A DNA stretch of 64,000 bases from NORP110 sp051251595 (GCA_051251595.1 JBPOFA010000004.1:62001-126000), one strand, 5' to 3'; shown: positions 1 to 8,833, numbered from the stretch's first letter. Notes: a model not told the origin generated them from the sequence alone. A program made the numbers and translations.

Positions 1-152
1 GCGTCAATGAAATGTTGCTGGCAACTGCCGAGGCACCGTTTGGCGGGGTGAAGGAAAGCGGCATGGGGCGCGAAGGCGGCTCCTTCGGCATCCAGGATTA
101 CCTTGATCCGAAATACGTGAAAATCAGACTTTCGGAGATGGCAAATGGGTGA
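1..152 (+). CDS. NAD(P)-dependent aldehyde dehydrogenase, C-terminal end (partial)
   Basis: Only the last 49 codons are inside the window, read in the frame that starts at base 3 and ends at TGA 150-152. The peptide has the ALDH C-terminal signature PFGGVKESGMGREGG followed by a short YLDPKYVKI tail, as in succinate-, glutarate- and ketoglutarate-semialdehyde dehydrogenases. These oxidise a semialdehyde to an acid with NAD(P). The stop overlaps the ATG of the following dehydratase by 8 bases, so the two are translationally linked. Beside a sugar-acid dehydratase, a 2-oxoglutarate semialdehyde dehydrogenase role (pentonate pathway) is plausible but inferred. The catalytic Cys and Glu lie outside the window. 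Confidence 0.85.
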   Translation, partial: VNEMLLATAEAPFGGVKESGMGREGGSFGIQDYLDPKYVKIRLSEMANG

Positions 153-1875
153 TGAACCAGTCAAAGGCCTTTCGCGTGGTCTGACCAATTACGGCGACAA
201 AGATTTTTCCGTCTATTTGCGAAATTCTTTTGCATCGTCAATGGGATACTCCCGTGAGGTACTGAAAAAGCCAATCGTTGGAATCGCCAACAGCTTTTCC
301 GGTTTCAACAACTGCCACCGCCATTTTCCGGAACTTGTAGAGGCGGTCAAACGCGGTGTCTTGTTGGGTGGAGGGTTGCCCATTGAGTTTCCAACGATTT
401 CGTTGGGGGAGGTATTCTTGAGCCCGACAAGTCTGAAGTTCCGTAATCTGATGTCAATGGACACCGAGGAAATGGTCAGGGCGCAGCCAATGGATGCGGT
501 CGTCCTGATGGGCGGGTGTGACAAGACGGTGCCTGCCCAATTGATGGGCGCGGCCTCGGCTGATCTTCCAGCTGTTCAGCTGGTTGCAGGCCCGATGATG
601 ACGTCCCGCTACGGCGAGGAACGGTTGGGCGCGTGTACGGATTGTCGGCGCTTCTGGGGTAAATATCGCGCCGGGGAGGTCAGCACAGAACAGATCAATG
701 ATATCGAAGGCCGCCTTGCCACGACCGCCGGGACATGCGCTGTGATGGGCACAGCTTCGACCATGGCTTGCATTGCGGAAACACTGGGCATGTCACTGCC
801 CGGAACGGCCGCAATCCCGGCTGTGCATGCAGATCGCCTGCGCGCAGCCGAAGCCTCGGGCCGGGCCGCAGCGCGGATGATTGATCAACCTATTCGGCCA
901 AGTCAGGTCATTACTGAGAAATCGGTAGAAAATGCACTGCGCATGTTACTGGCCTTGGGCGGATCGACAAACGCCATCGTACATTTGACAGCGGTGGCTG
1001 GGCGGCTTGGCATCAAAGTGTCGCTGGAGCGGATGAACGAACTGTCGGATACCACGCCGGTTCTGGTCAATCTCAAGCCAGTGGGCGAGCACTACATGGA
1101 AGATTTCTTCTTTGCGGGTGGCGTCGGCGCGGTGTTGCGGGAAATCAAACCGTTGCTGCATTTGGACACACTCACGGTTGCGGGTGAAACCCTGGGGGAT
1201 CGGTTGGAGCGTGATCCGGGATATGTAGATCATCGCGTGATCGCCAAGGCCGAAACGCCGCTGGAACCTCAAGGTGGTTTGGTCGGCTTGTTTGGAAATT
1301 TGGCACCCCGCGGCGCTGTTTTGAAACGCTCTGCAGCAGACGAAACACTGTTTGAAAAAACCGGCCGTGCCGTGGTGTTCAACTCCTTGGAAGATCTGGC
1401 CAACCGGGTTGATGATCCCGATCTGGATATTACCAAAGATGACTTCATGGTCCTTCAAAACGCAGGTCCAAAGAGCGCATCTGGCATGCCCGAAGCCGGT
1501 TATCTACCCATCCCCAAAAAACTGAGCTCGCAAGGTGTGAAAGATATGGTGCGCATCTCGGACGCGCGCATGTCCGGCACCGCTTTCGGAACAATCATCC
1601 TGCATGTGGCTCCGGAGGCATCGATTGGCGGTCCATTGGCTTTGGTGCGCAACGGCGATCAAATAAAACTGTCCGTCGCAAATAAATCCATCGAACTGTT
1701 GGTGAGCGACGAAGAGCTCGCGCAGCGCAAATCCGAATGGAAAAGTGACAATGTTCCACCGGAACAAAGGCGCGGCTACGACAGGCTTTATGCGGCTGAA
1801 GTCTCGCAAGCGGACGAAGGATGCGATTTCGCATTCCTTCAGCCCATCCCAGCTGAAAACCAAACCAAAGATTAA
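145..1875 (+). CDS. IlvD/Edd family sugar-acid dehydratase
   Basis: This 576-residue Fe-S dehydratase removes water from a hydroxy- or sugar acid to give a 2-keto-3-deoxy acid. The three cysteines expected to bind the cluster are visible: C57 (FNNCHRHF), C125 (GGCDKTVPA) and C198 (AGTCAVMG). Length and motif spacing resemble the arabinonate/xylonate dehydratase branch of the family more than biosynthetic IlvD. It overlaps the upstream aldehyde dehydrogenase by 8 bases and ends 9 bases before pntA, so it sits inside an operon. The pairing suggests oxidative (Weimberg/Dahms-like) breakdown of a pentonate or hexonate. The exact substrate cannot be read from sequence, and a dihydroxy-acid dehydratase role in branched-chain synthesis is less likely. 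Confidence 0.85.
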   Translation: MGDEPVKGLSRGLTNYGDKDFSVYLRNSFASSMGYSREVLKKPIVGIANSFSGFNNCHRHFPELVEAVKRGVLLGGGLPIEFPTISLGEVFLSPTSLKFRNLMSMDTEEMVRAQPMDAVVLMGGCDKTVPAQLMGAASADLPAVQLVAGPMMTSRYGEERLGACTDCRRFWGKYRAGEVSTEQINDIEGRLATTAGTCAVMGTASTMACIAETLGMSLPGTAAIPAVHADRLRAAEASGRAAARMIDQPIRPSQVITEKSVENALRMLLALGGSTNAIVHLTAVAGRLGIKVSLERMNELSDTTPVLVNLKPVGEHYMEDFFFAGGVGAVLREIKPLLHLDTLTVAGETLGDRLERDPGYVDHRVIAKAETPLEPQGGLVGLFGNLAPRGAVLKRSAADETLFEKTGRAVVFNSLEDLANRVDDPDLDITKDDFMVLQNAGPKSASGMPEAGYLPIPKKLSSQGVKDMVRISDARMSGTAFGTIILHVAPEASIGGPLALVRNGDQIKLSVANKSIELLVSDEELAQRKSEWKSDNVPPEQRRGYDRLYAAEVSQADEGCDFAFLQPIPAENQTKD

Positions 1876-1884
1876 GGCACAGAC

Positions 1885-3456
1885 ATGAAATTCGGAACTC
1901 CCAAGGAAGTGTTCGAGGGCGAGAACCGTGTGGCGATGACACCGGATAGTGCTCAGCAGCTTCAGAAACTCGGATATGATTGCTTGATAGAAAGTGGGGC
2001 AGGGGCCAAAGCGGGCTTCTCCGACGCGCTCTACGAAGGCGCAGGCGTCACTGTCGTTAAAACCGCGGCTGCGTTGTGGAAAGACGTAGACATTGTTGCC
2101 AAGGTCCGCCAGCCCGAGGCGGCCGAACTCAAGCGCTTAAACGAAGGCCAGACGCTGATTTCGTTCTTCAACCCTGCGGCCAACGATGCTGGCATGGAAG
2201 CGGCAAAAAAGAGCGGTGCAAATGTCATCGCCATGGAAATGGTGCCGCGCATCTCCCGTGCCCAGAAGATGGACGCGCTGTCATCCATGGCGAATATCGC
2301 GGGCTACCGCGCGGTGATCGAAGCGGGCAACAACTTCCCGCGTTTCTTCACAGGTCAGATCACGGCGGCGGGCAAAGTTCCCCCCGCGAAGGTTCTGGTT
2401 GTCGGCGCGGGTGTTGCTGGTTTGGCTGCGATTGGTACATCCACTTCGCTTGGCGCGATCACCTATGCATTCGACGTGCGTCCCGAAGTGGCCGAGCAGG
2501 TCGAAAGCATGGGCGCGGAGTTTGTCTTCCTCGACTTTGAAGAAGAACAAGCGGATGGCGCAGCGACGGGTGGCTATGCGGCTGTGTCCTCGCCTGAGTT
2601 CGCAGCAGCGCAGCTTGCCAAGTTCCGCGAGATCGCGCCTGACATGGACATCGTGATCACCACGGCCCTGATCCCGAACCGCGAAGCGCCAGAGCTTTGG
2701 ACCAAAGACATGGTCGAGAGCATGAAGCCAGGGTCAGTTATCGTGGATCTTGCGGCCGAAAAGGGCGGTAACTGCAAGCTGACTGTCAAGGATGAGAAGA
2801 TCGTCACAGACAACGGTGTGACGATCATCGGCTACACCGACTTTCCAAGCCGGATGGCAACGCAGGCTTCTACACTTTACGCAACCAACATTCGCCACAT
2901 GATGACAGATCTGACCCCTGACAAAGACGGCCAGATCAATCACAATATGGAAGATGATGTGATCCGCGGCGCAACCGTGACCCATCAGGGCGAGATCACA
3001 TTCCCGCCGCCGCCCCCGAAAGTTCAGGCAATTGCGGCGCAAAAGAAAGAGCCGATCAAAGAACTGACGCCAGAGGAAAAACGCGCAGCAGAAGTGGCAG
3101 CATTCAAAGCGCAGACAAAAACGCAAGTCTCGCTGCTTGTGACTGGTGCAGTCCTGCTGTTGGGGGTCGGGCTTGTGGCACCAGCAAGCTTTATGCAGCA
3201 CTTTATCGTCTTTGTTTTGGCGGTGTTTGTGGGCTTCCAGGTCATTTGGGGCGTCGCACATTCGTTGCACACACCCTTGATGGCGGTGACCAATGCGATC
3301 TCGTCGATCATCATTTTGGGTGCGCTCATGCAGATCGGATCGGGGTCGAATATGGTGATTATCCTCGCAGGGCTGTCGGTTTTTATGACCGGGGTCAACA
3401 TCTTTGGCGGCTTTCTTGTAACTCGGCGCATGCTTGCCATGTTCCAGAAATCTTAA
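1885..3456 (+). CDS. pntA: NAD(P) transhydrogenase subunit alpha
   Basis: Alpha subunit (523 aa) of the proton-translocating membrane transhydrogenase, which drives hydride transfer from NADH to NADP+ with the proton gradient. The N-terminal NAD(H)-binding domain fills about residues 1-375, with the Rossmann glycine motif GAGVAG at 174-179. A charged Pro-rich linker follows, then about four membrane helices from residue 410 to the end. The fused dI plus TM arrangement is the E. coli-type two-gene form. It begins 9 bases after the dehydratase stop, so co-transcription with sugar-acid genes is likely. NADPH supply for that pathway is an inference. Confidence 0.95.
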   Translation: MKFGTPKEVFEGENRVAMTPDSAQQLQKLGYDCLIESGAGAKAGFSDALYEGAGVTVVKTAAALWKDVDIVAKVRQPEAAELKRLNEGQTLISFFNPAANDAGMEAAKKSGANVIAMEMVPRISRAQKMDALSSMANIAGYRAVIEAGNNFPRFFTGQITAAGKVPPAKVLVVGAGVAGLAAIGTSTSLGAITYAFDVRPEVAEQVESMGAEFVFLDFEEEQADGAATGGYAAVSSPEFAAAQLAKFREIAPDMDIVITTALIPNREAPELWTKDMVESMKPGSVIVDLAAEKGGNCKLTVKDEKIVTDNGVTIIGYTDFPSRMATQASTLYATNIRHMMTDLTPDKDGQINHNMEDDVIRGATVTHQGEITFPPPPPKVQAIAAQKKEPIKELTPEEKRAAEVAAFKAQTKTQVSLLVTGAVLLLGVGLVAPASFMQHFIVFVLAVFVGFQVIWGVAHSLHTPLMAVTNAISSIIILGALMQIGSGSNMVIILAGLSVFMTGVNIFGGFLVTRRMLAMFQKS

Positions 3457-3469
3457 GGAGGCTGATTCA

Positions 3470-4903
3470 ATGGAATTTGGTTTCACAACAGCCGCTTATG
3501 TGGTTTCGGCAGTTCTGTTCATTCTCAGCCTCGGCGGCTTGTCCGGGCAGGAAAGCGCTAAACGCGCGGTGTGGTATGGCATTGCCGGGATGGCTTTGGC
3601 CGTTGCGGCCACTTTGGTCGGACCCGGGGCCGGGCTTTGGGTCGTGTCGATCCTTCTGACCATTGGTGGTGGATTCATCGGCTACCAGCTGGCGACACGG
3701 GTTCAGATGACCCAGATGCCAGAACTGGTGGCAGCCATGCATTCGCTGGTGGGTCTTGCTGCGGTCTTTGTGGGTTTGATTGCTCATATCGAACTGGATC
3801 GCGTGATGGCCATGGATGACAGCGCCCAAAAGGCTTTGGAGGGCTTTGCCGCGCTTTTGGCCAAGAAAGACGGCGTTGAGATTGCGATCCTTCGGGTCGA
3901 GTTGTTCCTTGGGATATTTATTGGTGCTGTGACCTTTACCGGATCAGTCATCGCCTACGGCAAATTGGCAGGCAAAGTGGACAGTGCGGCAACCAAGCTG
4001 CCTGGTGGTCACATGTTGAACGCAAGTGCGGCTGGCATCTCGGTTTTGTGTCTGGTCTGGTACTTCAATACGGGCGAATTGCTGCCTTTGGCCTTAATGA
4101 CGCTTGCGGCATTGTTTATCGGCTATCACCTGATCATGGGCATCGGCGGCGCGGATATGCCGGTGGTTGTCTCGATGCTCAACAGCTATTCCGGCTGGGC
4201 GGCAGCGGCGATCGGCTTCTCTCTTGGTAACGATCTGCTGATCGTAGTTGGTGCGCTGGTCGGCTCAAGCGGCGCGATCTTGTCCTATATTATGTGCAAA
4301 GCGATGAACCGGTCGTTTGTCTCGGTCATCTTGGGCGGCTTTGGCGGCCCGGCGGGGGAGCAGATGGCGGTTGAGGGCGAGCAGATCGCGATTGATGCCG
4401 ACGGTGTGGCCACGGCCCTCGAAGAGGCGGATAGCGTGATCATCATCCCGGGCTACGGCATGGCGGTGGCACAGGCGCAGCAGAACGTGGCCGAGCTGAC
4501 CAAGCGTCTGCGCGCCAAGGGCAAGGAGGTGCGCTTTGCCATTCACCCCGTGGCGGGACGTCTGCCTGGGCATATGAACGTGCTGCTGGCCGAGGCCAAG
4601 GTGCCTTATGACATTGTGATGGAGATGGACGAGATCAATGAGGACTTCCCCTCGACGGATGTGGTCATCGTGATCGGCTCGAACGACATTGTGAACCCGG
4701 CCGCGCAGGACGACCCCAACAGCCCCATCGCAGGCATGCCTGTTCTGGAATGCTGGAAGGCAAAGCAGGTCTTCGTATCAAAACGCGGGCAGGGGACTGG
4801 TTACTCTGGTATCGAAAATCCGCTGTTTTTCAAAGAAAACACCCGCATGTTCTATGGGGATGCCAAGGCGTCTTTGGACAAGTTGCTCTCGGGGATGTCG
4901 TAA
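3470..4903 (+). CDS. pntB: NAD(P) transhydrogenase subunit beta
   Basis: Beta subunit (477 aa) of the membrane transhydrogenase. About the first 270 residues are hydrophobic helices of the proton channel. The C-terminal third is the NADP(H)-binding domain III, with the Gly-rich segment IIPGYGMAVAQAQ and the late motif NDIVNPAAQDDPNSPIAG. The start at ATG 3470 is chosen because a strong AAGGAGG (3455-3461) precedes it; an in-frame ATG at 3434 lies inside pntA and would add a non-conserved leader. Its TAA overlaps the ATG of the PEP carboxykinase gene by one base (TAATG). Confidence 0.95.
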   Translation: MEFGFTTAAYVVSAVLFILSLGGLSGQESAKRAVWYGIAGMALAVAATLVGPGAGLWVVSILLTIGGGFIGYQLATRVQMTQMPELVAAMHSLVGLAAVFVGLIAHIELDRVMAMDDSAQKALEGFAALLAKKDGVEIAILRVELFLGIFIGAVTFTGSVIAYGKLAGKVDSAATKLPGGHMLNASAAGISVLCLVWYFNTGELLPLALMTLAALFIGYHLIMGIGGADMPVVVSMLNSYSGWAAAAIGFSLGNDLLIVVGALVGSSGAILSYIMCKAMNRSFVSVILGGFGGPAGEQMAVEGEQIAIDADGVATALEEADSVIIIPGYGMAVAQAQQNVAELTKRLRAKGKEVRFAIHPVAGRLPGHMNVLLAEAKVPYDIVMEMDEINEDFPSTDVVIVIGSNDIVNPAAQDDPNSPIAGMPVLECWKAKQVFVSKRGQGTGYSGIENPLFFKENTRMFYGDAKASLDKLLSGMS

Positions 4904-6588
4904 TGGATATTGATTTGGTGGCCGATCGGCCAGATGGCGGTCTCTCTGACTTTGAAACGGGTACATTCGATCGGGGGGCTCAGCTGCGACCCGTTGAAAG
5001 CGGTCCTGTCAATCCGAAACATAACCTTGCAACTCAAGACATCCATGTAAGGACAGCCCGTTACAACGCGTCTGAAGCAGCACTGTTGGAGACTGCTCTA
5101 GCAAAAAACGAAGGGTTGTTGAGCCAAACTGGTGCGCTTGTTGTGACGACCGGTAAATTCACTGGCCGTTCGCCTGAGGATAAACACATCGTTGTAGAAG
5201 AGACTACTCGCGATGACATTTGGTGGGATGGAAATCGCCAGATGTCTGCAGACGCCTTTGAAACTCTCAAGGCCGATATGTTGGAACATCTTCAGGAGCA
5301 AAGCGTCGAGGTTCAGGACCTCGTCTGCGGTTCCGTTGCTGAGCATGCTGTCAACATTCGCCTGATTGCGGAATTTAGCTGGCACGCACTGTTCCTTCGC
5401 AACTTGATGCGCCGGCCAGACGCAAGCGAAGTCGCGTCTTATGTGCCTGAATATACAATCATCAACACGCCAGGCTTTCTCGCGAATCCTGATCGGCACG
5501 GGTGCAGATCCGAAACGGTCATTGCTGTCAGTTTTGAACAAAAGCTCGTGTTGATCGCCGGCACTGAATATTCGGGGGAGAACAAGAAGTCAGCGTTCAC
5601 GATCCTGAATTACCTTTACCCTGAAAAGGGCATCTTGCCGATGCATTGCTCGGCAAACCATGCCGTTGGTAATCCAAGTGACACGGCTGTCTTTTTTGGC
5701 TTGTCTGGCACTGGCAAAACAACCCTATCAGCCGATACAGATCGAGAACTCATCGGCGATGACGAACATGGTTGGTATGACCACGGCGTGTTCAACTTCG
5801 AAGGCGGTTGCTATGCCAAGACCATTCGGCTGTCGCAAGCGGCAGAGCCTGACATATGGAGTGCCGTGCACTCTTTCGGTACCGTTTTGGAGAATGTGAA
5901 GGTTGACGCGGATACGCGCCAACTTGATCTTGATGATGCGTCAATCACAGAAAACACCCGCGCGGCCTATTCTTTGGCGGCCCTTTCTGGCGCAAGCTTG
6001 AGCTCGACCGGTGGTGTTCCAAAAAACGTCTTTTTGCTGACCTGCGACGCCTTCGGTGTGACTCCGCCGATTTGCAGGCTTTCCGCAGAAGAGGCCCGCG
6101 CGCTTTTTCTGCTGGGGTTCACATCAAAAGTATCGGGCACAGAAAGAGGCGTCACGTCGCCAGAGCCGACATTCTCGACCTGTTTTGGCGCGCCGTTTCT
6201 GACAAGGAAACCTGAAGTCTACAGCGATCTCTTCGCTGCACGACTGTCCGAGAGCGGTGCCAACGTCTGGCTCATCAATACTGGCTGGACTGGTGGCGAC
6301 CACCGCACCGGAAGCCGTATGCCGATTGCAGTAACCCGCACCTTGTTGCGCGCGGCAATGGCGGGGGATTTCGACAATGCGAACTATCAAAGGGATGAAA
6401 TATGGGGGTTGCGGGTTCCGGAAAATGGACCGAAAGAAGCAATCCGATACCTTCATCCAATCCAGACTTGGCAAAATCGAGATGCGTTCTGGTCCTCTGC
6501 AAGAGAGCTGACACAACAGATCGCGCCAAAGCTTGGTCAATTGGGTATAGCTGATATTTTTGGAAATGCGTTCGCACGGGCTAAATGA
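4903..6588 (+). CDS. pckA: ATP-dependent phosphoenolpyruvate carboxykinase, divergent form
   Basis: Converts oxaloacetate plus ATP to PEP, CO2 and ADP, the entry to gluconeogenesis. Visible family motifs are FTGRSPEDK (substrate-binding R89), MHCSANHAVG, the P-loop GLSGTGKTTLS (266-276), FNFEGGCYAKTI and TENTR. At 561 aa it is slightly longer than usual: about 40 unconserved residues precede the recognisable fold. ATG 4903 overlaps the pntB stop and is preferred over upstream ATG 4750, which lies wholly within pntB. The C-terminal third diverges from the E. coli type (GGDHRTGSRMP). A second housekeeping copy may exist elsewhere. PckA next to transhydrogenase and a light sensor is not an arrangement I recognise. 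Confidence 0.88.
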   Translation: MDIDLVADRPDGGLSDFETGTFDRGAQLRPVESGPVNPKHNLATQDIHVRTARYNASEAALLETALAKNEGLLSQTGALVVTTGKFTGRSPEDKHIVVEETTRDDIWWDGNRQMSADAFETLKADMLEHLQEQSVEVQDLVCGSVAEHAVNIRLIAEFSWHALFLRNLMRRPDASEVASYVPEYTIINTPGFLANPDRHGCRSETVIAVSFEQKLVLIAGTEYSGENKKSAFTILNYLYPEKGILPMHCSANHAVGNPSDTAVFFGLSGTGKTTLSADTDRELIGDDEHGWYDHGVFNFEGGCYAKTIRLSQAAEPDIWSAVHSFGTVLENVKVDADTRQLDLDDASITENTRAAYSLAALSGASLSSTGGVPKNVFLLTCDAFGVTPPICRLSAEEARALFLLGFTSKVSGTERGVTSPEPTFSTCFGAPFLTRKPEVYSDLFAARLSESGANVWLINTGWTGGDHRTGSRMPIAVTRTLLRAAMAGDFDNANYQRDEIWGLRVPENGPKEAIRYLHPIQTWQNRDAFWSSARELTQQIAPKLGQLGIADIFGNAFARAK

Positions 6589-6627
6589 CGAGATGCTAGA
6601 CAACGTCGCAGTAATGAGGAGAATGCC

Positions 6628-7062
6628 GTGAAATACATTGTGTATGTAAGCCAAGCAGCAAAGGCGTTTTCGACTGACGACTTGGCGGGGCTGCTAACGC
6701 ATAGCCGCGAACGCAATTCCGCCGACGGCGTTACCGGATTGCTCGTCTATCGTTATAATACTGACTTCAAACGCGGCAACTTCCTTCAAGTTCTTGAGGG
6801 CACAGATGACGCGTTGGATGATGTATGGCGCAGGATTTCAGGCGATCCGAGGCACCATACGATTATTGTCTTGGATGAAGGCGAAAGCGAAACGCGCATG
6901 TTCGGAGACTGGTCAATGGGCTTTCGCAATGTGGACGAGAGCGATTTGGCGAAATTTGCAGGTTTTTCAGAACTCGGAAGCGACGCGTTTTGGCAAGATG
7001 CAAAAAAACAAGCCTTGCCGGACGCATTATCCACACTGCGCAGTTTCTATGATGGGGTATGA
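6628..7062 (+). CDS. BLUF-domain blue-light photoreceptor (short, single domain)
   Basis: A 144-residue FAD-binding BLUF protein. All residues of the photocycle are visible: Y6 (IVYVSQ), N30 (RERNSADGVTG), Q54 (NFLQVLEG), and W95 and M97 (DWSMGF). These correspond to Y8, N32, Q50, W91 and M93 of cyanobacterial PixD. About 45 residues follow the core with no output domain, so it should act through a partner protein. The start is GTG 6628 preceded by TGAGGAGA; the nearby ATG 6623 is in another frame. It lies 39 bases after pckA on the same strand, suggesting co-transcription. The partner and regulated process are unknown. Confidence 0.92.
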   Translation: MKYIVYVSQAAKAFSTDDLAGLLTHSRERNSADGVTGLLVYRYNTDFKRGNFLQVLEGTDDALDDVWRRISGDPRHHTIIVLDEGESETRMFGDWSMGFRNVDESDLAKFAGFSELGSDAFWQDAKKQALPDALSTLRSFYDGV

Positions 7063-7154
7063 TGCGAGACATGAAAATTCTACCGGCGCTACCGTGGTGC
7101 AAATCCCACGTCTAGTTGCACTTGCGCCAGCACCCTGCTTCCGTTGAAAATGAG

Positions 7155-8093
7155 ATGCTAAAGAACGCAATTTCCTTAGACCTCGCCCCTCTGGATGCAT
7201 GCCTGTCGACAGATGACGACAGCATTCTTGCAATCATTATTGGTGTGGAAGGCCCTTCCTATCGACCGCTTGGCGCAATGATGACAATATTCGAGACGCG
7301 CGCTTCGGTAGGGTCCTTGTCTTCAGGCTGCGTTGAAGCCGACATAAAATTACACGCACTTGAATGCCTCAAGTCAGGCAAATCTACTGTTGTTCACTAC
7401 GGACTCGGTTCGCCCTATCTGGATATTGTTCTTCCATGTGGTGGAGGGTTGCAGGTCATGCTTGTCCCCAATCCATGTCGCGATATTATCCGCCGTGTTT
7501 TGCAGGCCATCACGTCGGACCGAAAGTCTTGTACCCTGGAAGTCAAAACGTGCACTGGTGCTATAAGTTTGACTTCTGAGCGCGCTCACGGGCTTGTTGG
7601 CTCGGTTTTCCGGGTAAACTTGGTGCCAGCAGCCAGGTTCCTGGTTTTTGGTAAAGGACCCGAGGCCGTGGCATTCACAGCGCTGGCGCAGTCCGTAGGC
7701 TACGAGACAACATTACTATCGCCAGATCCAGAAACACGGGAGCAGGCGGAGAACATATCTTTTGAGACCATTGAGATAACGCGTCCTGAAATACCGGAGT
7801 CCGTTTTTGTTGATGCCAGGACGGCTATCGTAGTGTTTTTCCATGATCACGATTGGGAGCCCCAAATACTCAAACAAGCGCTCGCGACTCCGGCGTTCTA
7901 TATCGGCGCACAAGGGAGCAAACGAACCCGAGATAATCGGCACGCCACTCTTGTTGAACTAGGAGTAGCGCAAGAAGACCTTGCTAGGCTTCGCGGGCCG
8001 ATTGGCCTGATAAATTCAGCAAGAGATGCCAGGACATTGGCAATCTCGGTACTTGCTGAAGTCGTGCAATCGAGTTCGATTGAGAGAACTTGA
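7155..8093 (+). CDS. XdhC/CoxI family protein
   Basis: 312 residues with the two-part XdhC architecture. An N-terminal XdhC_CoxI domain carries GSLSSGCVEADI, and a Rossmann-like C-terminal domain carries FGKGPEAVAF, YIGAQGSKRTRDNR and NSARDARTLAISVLAEV. Family members bind molybdenum cofactor and insert the sulfurated form into xanthine-dehydrogenase-type enzymes. No molybdenum hydroxylase subunit is nearby, so this is an orphan. ATG 7155 is preferred over TTG 7116, which adds only 13 non-conserved residues; neither has a clear ribosome site. Base composition is lower in G+C than the downstream region (27 of 60 bases in 7381-7440, against 42 of 60 in 13201-13260). Confidence 0.82.
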   Translation: MLKNAISLDLAPLDACLSTDDDSILAIIIGVEGPSYRPLGAMMTIFETRASVGSLSSGCVEADIKLHALECLKSGKSTVVHYGLGSPYLDIVLPCGGGLQVMLVPNPCRDIIRRVLQAITSDRKSCTLEVKTCTGAISLTSERAHGLVGSVFRVNLVPAARFLVFGKGPEAVAFTALAQSVGYETTLLSPDPETREQAENISFETIEITRPEIPESVFVDARTAIVVFFHDHDWEPQILKQALATPAFYIGAQGSKRTRDNRHATLVELGVAQEDLARLRGPIGLINSARDARTLAISVLAEVVQSSSIERT

Positions 8094-8115
8094 TTACAAA
8101 GACAATCAGTCTTCA

Positions 8116-8244
8116 ATGATCGAAAAAAGCCAGTGTTCAAGGATAACCGTATCAATGCCAATTAATCCGGAAGGGGAGTTGACGCTCCAAACAGTAACTT
8201 TCCCCGCAGACACCAATTCTAGTGGTGACATATTTGGAGGGTGA
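8116..8244 (+). pseudogene. 5' fragment of a YciA-type acyl-CoA thioesterase
   Basis: A 42-codon reading frame contains LTLQTVTFPADTNSSGDIFGG and then stops at TGA 8242-8244. This matches the start of hotdog-fold YciA acyl-CoA thioester hydrolases, where the sequence should continue into the W-x-L-x-x-M-D-x-A-G catalytic helix. Everything after the GDIFGG motif is missing, so no active enzyme can be made. The break coincides with the beginning of a fragment of an unrelated gene, so it is a recombination or deletion scar rather than a point mutation. It shares the low G+C of the genes to its left. Confidence 0.7.
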
Positions 8245-8441
8245 CCGTCGATGCCGCAATTGGGCTGCAAGCGATTGCCCACACCAAAGCCTACCTTCAG
8301 GCCTTTGACGAAGAACTTGCCAAGGTGACCACATCTCAAGATCTGGTTGCGGCGATGGTGGCCCGTTATCCGGATCTGGGGCTTGATGTTGCGCTGAATA
8401 TTGGCGCGAAGGTTGCCACTGGCGAAATGAAGTGGGGCTGA
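8241..8441 (+). pseudogene. 3' fragment of an MBL-fold metallo-hydrolase
   Basis: 67 codons encode VTVDAAIGLQAIAHTKAYL, an acidic amphipathic helix, and a final DVALNIGAKVATGEMKWG. This is the C-terminal helical tail found after the last metal-ligand strand (PGHGPVT) of a group of MBL-fold hydrolases. The catalytic HxHxDH part is absent. The apparent GTG start at 8241 lies right at the junction with the thioesterase fragment and has no ribosome site of its own. It ends 2 bases before the SnoaL-like gene, which was probably its operon partner. Assignment rests on recognising the tail, so it is less sure than the truncation itself. Confidence 0.55.
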
Positions 8442-8443
8442 AC

Positions 8444-8833
8444 ATGGGCCGCAACCTTGAACTGATCCGCGCGACCTATGAAGGCACGTCAGAAGAGAAC
8501 GGTCAGGCTCTTCTGGCCGTGCTCGCGCCTGATGCCACATGGACAGAGGCTGCAAGTTTTCCCTATGCGGGGACCTATACCGGCCCGAAAGACATCATGG
8601 CAGGTGTTTTCCAGCGGCTGGCAACCGAATGGGATGACTATTCCGCAAAGGTTCATACCTTCATGGAGGATGGCGATAAGGTCGCGGCCTTTGGTGAATA
8701 CTCTGGCACCTACCGGGCCACCGGGAAATCCTTTCGGGCGAGTTTCGCGCATCTTTACGTGCTGCGTGACGGCAAAATCCGTTCGATGACGCAATTCGTT
8801 GACAGTGCTCTGGTGCAAGACGCGCTGCACTAG
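8444..8833 (+). CDS. SnoaL/NTF2-fold protein
   Basis: 129-residue protein of the ketosteroid-isomerase-like (SnoaL) cone fold. It shows an N-terminal helix with RATYEG, the WTEAASFPYAGTYTGPKDIMAGVFQRL segment and a terminal strand series ending in HLYVLRDGKIRSMTQFVDS. Such proteins are small isomerases, hydrolases or ligand carriers, and no substrate can be inferred here. ATG 8444 is chosen over GTG 8432 because the latter falls inside the preceding MBL fragment. It appears intact although its upstream partner is truncated, so its original promoter may be lost. Confidence 0.75.
   Translation: MGRNLELIRATYEGTSEENGQALLAVLAPDATWTEAASFPYAGTYTGPKDIMAGVFQRLATEWDDYSAKVHTFMEDGDKVAAFGEYSGTYRATGKSFRASFAHLYVLRDGKIRSMTQFVDSALVQDALH

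Noticed and set aside
2734..3486. Long open frame of 250 codons antisense to pntA/pntB
   Set aside because: Shadow of the pntA codon pattern, rich in His/Arg/Cys without a fold signature; pntA and pntB are unmistakable.
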